64,000 bases of DNA from Epinephelus fuscoguttatus. Taxonomy: Eukaryota; Chordata; Actinopteri; Perciformes; Serranidae. Made by a program: the position numbers and the translations under genes. Below are positions 58,834 through 64,000 of this stretch, piece by piece; position 1 is the first letter of the stretch, and each line of letters begins with the position of its first letter. The DNA is taken from contig NC_064756.1 in the NCBI RefSeq assembly GCF_011397635.1, positions 18,628,907 through 18,692,906 on the forward strand, written 5' to 3'. The notes beneath the pieces were generated by a model. That model was not told the origin of the DNA. It made no database searches and saw only the letters and a program-made list of their open reading frames with translations.

Positions 58834-60486
58834 AGTGTTCTTGACTATAACACTGTTTCATTCTCTTTCTAAGTGGGGCAGCAGATGGCAATTCATTGTC
58901 CATTGGAATCTATATTTATAACTCCTAGGAAAGTTTTTCTCCCATAGCATTACAATCTGAATCTATTCAATTCAGATGTGACTTCTTTCTACTTTCATTT
59001 TACCGTATGAGAGCTATGTGTTTACACTCTGGGACAAGATATTCTTCATACATACTGGCCGTGGAGTGTATGTTTGTACCAAAACTCCTAAAAACAGAAA
59101 AATGTCACCCATGTCGAATACTAAAGCTAGAATAGTATCCGATGTGTGAGTGTCAGTGTGTGCGTGTGTCTCCATGCCACTGACTGTGTGCCAAAAGGAT
59201 GATTCCCCGTCTGTATATTCTCACCCCGCGCTCATCCAACTGTATCCAGGCAACAACTCATAATATTGATCAGTGTGTTTGATCAGAGGGATATTGATGG
59301 TTCTGGAGCCTCATATCAAATGACCTGTTCCACTTCCTTTTATTTATGTGTTCTGGTATCCAGGAAACTTCTTATAAAAGCAGTTTGTTGTGTGTGTACG
59401 TGCTCATTTGTACGTTTCAGTGTATTTTTCCTCCGCTTTCTTGTCCTTTGTCACTGTTACTTGTCAGGATATAGGCTATAACCGTATCTCTGCATGTGCG
59501 TGTGTGTGTGTGTGTGTGTGTATTGGTGTCATTATAGTACACGTGTTTATGCGTGTGATGGGAAGTGTCTATGCCACACTGTTTCCTGTGACAACTTCCC
59601 CCAGTAGTTTCCATGTTTTGTACCGGCCTGCACGTCTGCTAGCTGTCTGTGAATCGGGGCGGTGCTGCTGATGATTGTTTTATGATGTTAGATTCCTTAT
59701 GAAAGTCCTTTTTTTGTTTTGCCCAAATTTCCAGGTGCACCACTGACATGTGGTTGCTGTGAAGTATAAAATTTCACGGCCAAAGTTTGACCTGGAGGGA
59801 AGAGGCAAATAGTTTCTTTGGTTATTGGTCACATATGTTCGTATCCTTTGCTCATGATACCTTTATTATCTTAAAGACACTTGTAATGGATTACACCTTA
59901 AAAGGATATATATAGTTTATGTCATTGGCAACTGCTCCACAACAACTCTAGTTGTCCTTCGTTGGGGGAGTTCGTCTGCAGCCATTTCTGTGGTACCTTT
60001 CCTGCCAGCCTTCCAATTATATTTAACTGAATATTTATTGTGCGCCATAAGTTTATTTCATATCTTGGATTTTTATCAGGCAGAATGCGACAATTAACCA
60101 CAGTTCCATATTGTCGGTTTATTTTCTGTCTCTCTTCTCGTAGTATTAGGCCTCAGTTATTTCCAGGCCTGATTCTCTGTAGCATTTCCATTTGATATAG
60201 ACTGTTGAAGTCGTGTGTTGAACTGTTTACCTTGTGATATCAGAGGTTTGTTGTCTTTTATACTGTATGGAATTATCTTGATTCTATTACTGTACTTCAT
60301 ATGCTTTTTCAGTAAAGAGTTTAATAAGATGCTGCCCCATGGAAATGACCAGATATACATATCAACCATTGTCACTGTCTAAGGAATCCAGAACTGGTTA
60401 GGTCTTTCTCATTAGACCGCTTGGCAATGAAGCATCTAACATTATAAAGACTTAAAGAACTGGATGGGCACTCATAAAGTGCAGAC
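58834..60486. other. No gene seen
   Basis: A GT run at about 59500-59521. Nothing else recognised. Confidence 0.45.
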
Positions 60487-60720
60487 TTTTGGGGTGGCTG
60501 GGCCTCAGGAGGTAGAGTGGGTCATCTACTAATGAGAGGATTGGCGGTTCTATCCCCGGCTCCTCTAGTCTGCATGTCAAAGTATCCTTTGGCAAGATAC
60601 TGAACCCTGAATTGCCCCCAATAGCTGTTGTGCAAGTGTGTTTAAGCTAAGTAGCATATGGCACCTTGTATGCTAGCCTGGGCCACCAGTGTATGAATGT
60701 GTCTAAATGGATTAAGGTGA
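60487..60720 (+). mobile_element. tRNA-derived SINE, second family
   Basis: A tRNA-like head ('ggaggtagagtgggtca' A-box region, 'ggcggttctatcccc' B-box region) followed by 'tggcaagatactgaaccc' and 'gtgtatgaatgtgtctaaat', phrases of a common fish SINE. No target duplication was resolved. Confidence 0.75.
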
Positions 60721-62689
60721 GGTCATGTTGGTCAGAAGACAAGAAAGGTCCCTATACAAGTGCAGGTCCATTTTAACATTTCGCCAAAGCCAAATGCCAT
60801 ATCTCATAATGTTGAAAAAAGTGAAAAATAATTTGTGTATCTTTCCTTTGAGTTGGAACTACTTCAAAATGTTATGGTTTCTTCCTTGGCCAATTCTACA
60901 CCCTTCCACCAAGTTGCATGAAGATGGTAAACATGTTCATTCATTTACTTTAAGTAAAGTCTAAAGGTGATAGAAATTACCACGTATCCACATTCAGTTT
61001 TTGTTGTTTGGAAATGTCTCCAGGTGGCTGTCTGTCTCCTAAGGAGTGTTCAAGTGCAAACATTATGTCATGGTGAATGGTACATGTGAGTAAAGCTGTG
61101 GTAGAGGCATACCCAGAGACTAGGCTACATTATCCTGGGAACAAATAGGAGAGCGGAGCCTCAGGGAACAACCATCATGAAAATCCCCAATCAGTTTTTC
61201 CCATTGTTAACCACTGCGCATTAGCACTTTGTTAGGCTGCTATCCAAGCAGTCTGCCCAACGTCATCAGAATGTCTGCTTCCTCTTTTTACAGCCGTCAG
61301 TGTTGCTAAACTACCTCACACAACAAGTCACTTCCCAAAAACTCAGCCCGTCTCTATGGTCGCATGCATGTATGTACCCTCCCGTTTGTAACTTCCCAAT
61401 ATGACCTTGATTGCACCAGAACCATATATGGTTGACGGCTGTTTCTGTGTAACAATCATTTCTTGGCCACTGCTTTCTTAGGTTGATAGTGTTACTGTTT
61501 GAGAAATCCCGTTGAGAAACAGGAGGTGTATGAGAGGGAGCATACATTGCCCTCTTAACCCTTTTAGATCACAGCCCTGAGTATTTTGTGCACCTATTAC
61601 ACAATATACACGAAAAAAACAAACAATTTCTTCATATTCATATATCACTCTCTGGAAAACAAAATATTATGATTGTGTATGTAAGCTTCAACAGTACCAA
61701 CCAATTTTAACCAATAATATCGCAGCATCTACCCATCAATCAATCAGTCTGCAACTTTTAGCCTCTAGTTAGCCAGCTAGCAACAGCATGCTATGCTGTT
61801 TTGTTTTCCTTTCCCAAAATTACCGTGGTTGTGGGCCATGGGCTGGAACTTATTCACTTGAGGAAAGTGATGTTTGTGACAGCTCCAGATAATGCACAAG
61901 GCATTTTACAGTGGACTGCTTTAACAACTAATGTTATATAGAGCATACCATGTGCTTCCTCTCTCCCATACGGATACTACTACTCTGTTGGCGTTAACTG
62001 GCGGAGCCTCACTGCTATGACATGCCCAATCTTCAAAAATCAAACCTTTGTTTTTAATTCAAAACAATGTTGCTGAGGTCTAATTCATTCATTGATTCAT
62101 CTAATTCAGTCATTAGATAATTCATCTCCCCCTCATCCTAAATCTGATCTAATGTTCAGGGAAATGTGTGTGTGGAGCCAGCAGTCCACTGTAGCTTAGC
62201 TAAATTCTAAGCTCGCCCACTTTTAGTGGTCCAAAGTACAAAGGATTTGATTTACATCCCTCTTTTAAGTGTACAATGATCAAATATTTAGTTTTACTGA
62301 GAAAAATGTCAAAGTACAGAAGCTAGAGATGCTCTAATTACTGTTTCACTGGGACTTTACACAGAAGGAGGGCACATCTCTTCCAGTCCACTTGAAACCA
62401 AATTATGTGAAGGTAGTGTTTGTTGAAAACAAGGGGTTATCTCCAAATCTGAAGAGTGAAGCCTGTGTGGAAGTGCCTTAAACCTGCATAATTTTTTTAT
62501 GAGACTCCACTTGTTGCAAAAAGAAGTCAGGTTGTATACAAGTCTAAGAGAAAATGACTGTACGTCTCACTATTTTTCCAATGACTTTATGCTCTCAATC
62601 GCTCGTTTCTAGACCTCTTCAATACAGCTTGATGTTCATCTGGTAAATTATGGTCTCAGAGTAAAATAGACAATACAGTAGGATATGCT
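60721..62689. other. No gene seen
   Basis: Ordinary AT-rich sequence with no element ends or exons that I can support. Confidence 0.4.
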
Positions 62690-62925
62690 TTAGGGCTAGG
62701 CTACTTTATGATTGACAAGTCGTTGCCTTGGTGGTGTCTTCAGGTTCTTGGTCAGATCCACCTCACTCCTCCACAGCGCCACCTTCTCGACTAAATATGG
62801 TCACTTCTGGCTTCAAGAAACCAAGTTGGTGACGGCCAAAATGTCAGACTCCAGGTTTCAAAGCAATCCTCCACATAAAACCAATGGATAGCACAGCAGT
62901 GGCTACACTCATCTATTTTATACAT
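62690..62925 (+). repeat. Dispersed repeat, copy B (pairs with 640-840)
   Basis: 'ggtcagatccacctcactcc', 'cttctggcttcaagaaacca', 'ccaatgg' and 'gtggctac' follow in the same order as in copy A near the window start. Confidence 0.6.
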
Positions 62926-62930
62926 GTTTT

Positions 62931-63045
62931 GGGGCCTTTTGCCTTTTATTTGATAGGACAGTTATAGTGTTAAAGGGGAAGAGAGAGGGGAGATGATATG
63001 CAGCAAAGGGTGCCTGCTCTACCAGGTGAGCCCCTGGGTGCCCCT
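62931..63045 (-). mobile_element. Same SINE family as 30138, copy 4 (partial)
   Basis: 'ggccttttgccttttatttg', 'gatatgcagcaaagggtg' and 'ccaggtgagcccctgggtgc' match the family in inverse orientation, with the tRNA-like B box region missing. Confidence 0.75.
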
Positions 63046-63241
63046 GGAAGTTGATTCTTGATCTTGAGACCAGTATGTGTGACAAATAACCCCAACTCAT
63101 AGTGTACTTACCCATTTTTCAGAGCTTGCAGTGACATATCATGGTCTTCATCTGCAAATCAGTGGTTGGAAAGGGAAGATCCTTACGATCTCCTGCTATA
63201 TACAACCACTTGTTATCATGTGACTGACTTTCCACACTTAG

Positions 63242-63312
63242 GTCTCATGAAGACACGTGAGCCAGTCCCATTTGCTGACCATGAAATGTGGTTGAAAGCT
63301 CAGGGAAAGCTG
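63242..63312 (+). other. Exon-like stretch, gene unknown
   Basis: Bounded by 'tttccacacttag' and CTG|gtaaga. The only open frame reads MKTREPVPFADHEMWLKAQG. Composition and splice signals look like a 71-bp internal exon, but I do not recognise the protein and see no partner exon in the window. It may belong to a gene extending to the right, or be chance. Confidence 0.25.
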
Positions 63313-64000
63313 GTAAGAACAGATACTCATTGCGTGCATTATATTGCATAGTTGTTAATGGTATTGTGTCTGTTATGCCTTATTTTGTCTTGCTACTGCC
63401 CTCCTCCTCTCCTCTCCTTTCCTCCCCTCATTTCCTCTCTTCTCCTCTACGTTTCCGTGATGCTTATTTTCATAAGAAGGAATTTTGCTGGTCTCTGCAC
63501 TGCCAGTGTCACTGTGGTATGTATTCCTGGGAGGGAAGCCAAGACTAAACACACATAGGCATATCCATTCCTTTCCTTTCAATAACCGAACTCACCGCAC
63601 ACACAGGCACACAAACACACACACCTCGCTAACCACTTCATTTTCTGCCCACCTGTATAAACATAGCAGTGTGTGTGTATATATGTGCAAATGTGTGTGA
63701 GCGCTTCCTCACAGAGAGGTCTATTGTCCTCGGGGCTAAGATGTGTGTGCTGTGTCATGAATTGACTCGGCGGCCACAAGCCCACTGCTGATTTTAGCTT
63801 AAAACTAAAACGCTGGACCTAAAATAACACATCCACTGACAAGAAGCAGCTGAGCTTTAATACTGCTCCCTCAGCATTGAGGCTTTGGTGTTTCTGAGGT
63901 GCAGGATGTAAATTACAATGTCTTGAAAGTTGTGACCCAGAGAAAATATTGTCTTGCAGCAGAAAATGGGGATATTGTCTGCTGTAGAGATGGTAATTTA

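Overview
The window looks like nuclear DNA of a ray-finned fish, probably a percomorph teleost. The genes are split by introns and the closest proteins I know are vertebrate. The DNA between them is full of fish-type mobile elements (tRNA-derived SINEs, non-LTR retrotransposon fragments, hAT, Harbinger-like and Tc1-like DNA elements) and long CA/GT microsatellites. Most long open frames are chance frames in repeats or antisense shadows of exons.

Region 1 (1-20.9 kb, plus strand) holds the most unusual feature: three separate short open frames (55, 40 and 66 codons) that each end in nearly the same hydrophobic C-terminus, of the type G-x-x-L-N-L-4 hydrophobic-F-V-Y-x-Y-T. This matches TUNAR (pTUNAR/BNLN), the ER micropeptide of mammals linked to SERCA and calcium handling. 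ORF 1 (5193-5360) and ORF 2 (6059-6181) are only 0.7 kb apart with no canonical poly(A) signal between them. ORF 3 (19259-20485) is split by one intron. A possible decayed fourth copy lies at 5441-5560. ORF 2 is too short for usual gene-finding cut-offs. A local family of TUNAR-like micropeptides is the best candidate here for an undescribed system.

Region 2 (21.0-28.4 kb) holds bloc1s3 (minus, four coding exons, 196 aa) and trappc6a/trappc6b-like (plus, six coding exons, 163 aa) head to head across about 0.94 kb. Human BLOC1S3 and TRAPPC6A on 19q13.32 have the same arrangement. Both genes carry DNA-transposon insertions in their introns.

Region 3 (36.8-44.2 kb, minus) is a zfp36 (tristetraprolin) family gene: an 18-codon first exon, a 4 kb intron packed with nested transposons, and a large second exon with two CCCH fingers, a MK2/14-3-3-type site and the CNOT1-binding C-terminus. 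The presumed 3' UTR carries AU-rich elements like those the protein binds in other mRNAs. Human ZFP36 is also on 19q13, so the window fits the 19q13 side of the vertebrate 14q/19q paralogon. TUNAR itself is on human 14q32, so the cluster here could be an ohnologue retained in fish (inference).

The remainder (28-37 kb and 44-64 kb) contains no gene I can identify. It holds repeats, including a Tc1-like transposase pseudogene (53.97-55.15 kb), hAT elements with clear target-site duplications, SINEs and microsatellites, plus one exon-like stretch at the far right that I could not assign.
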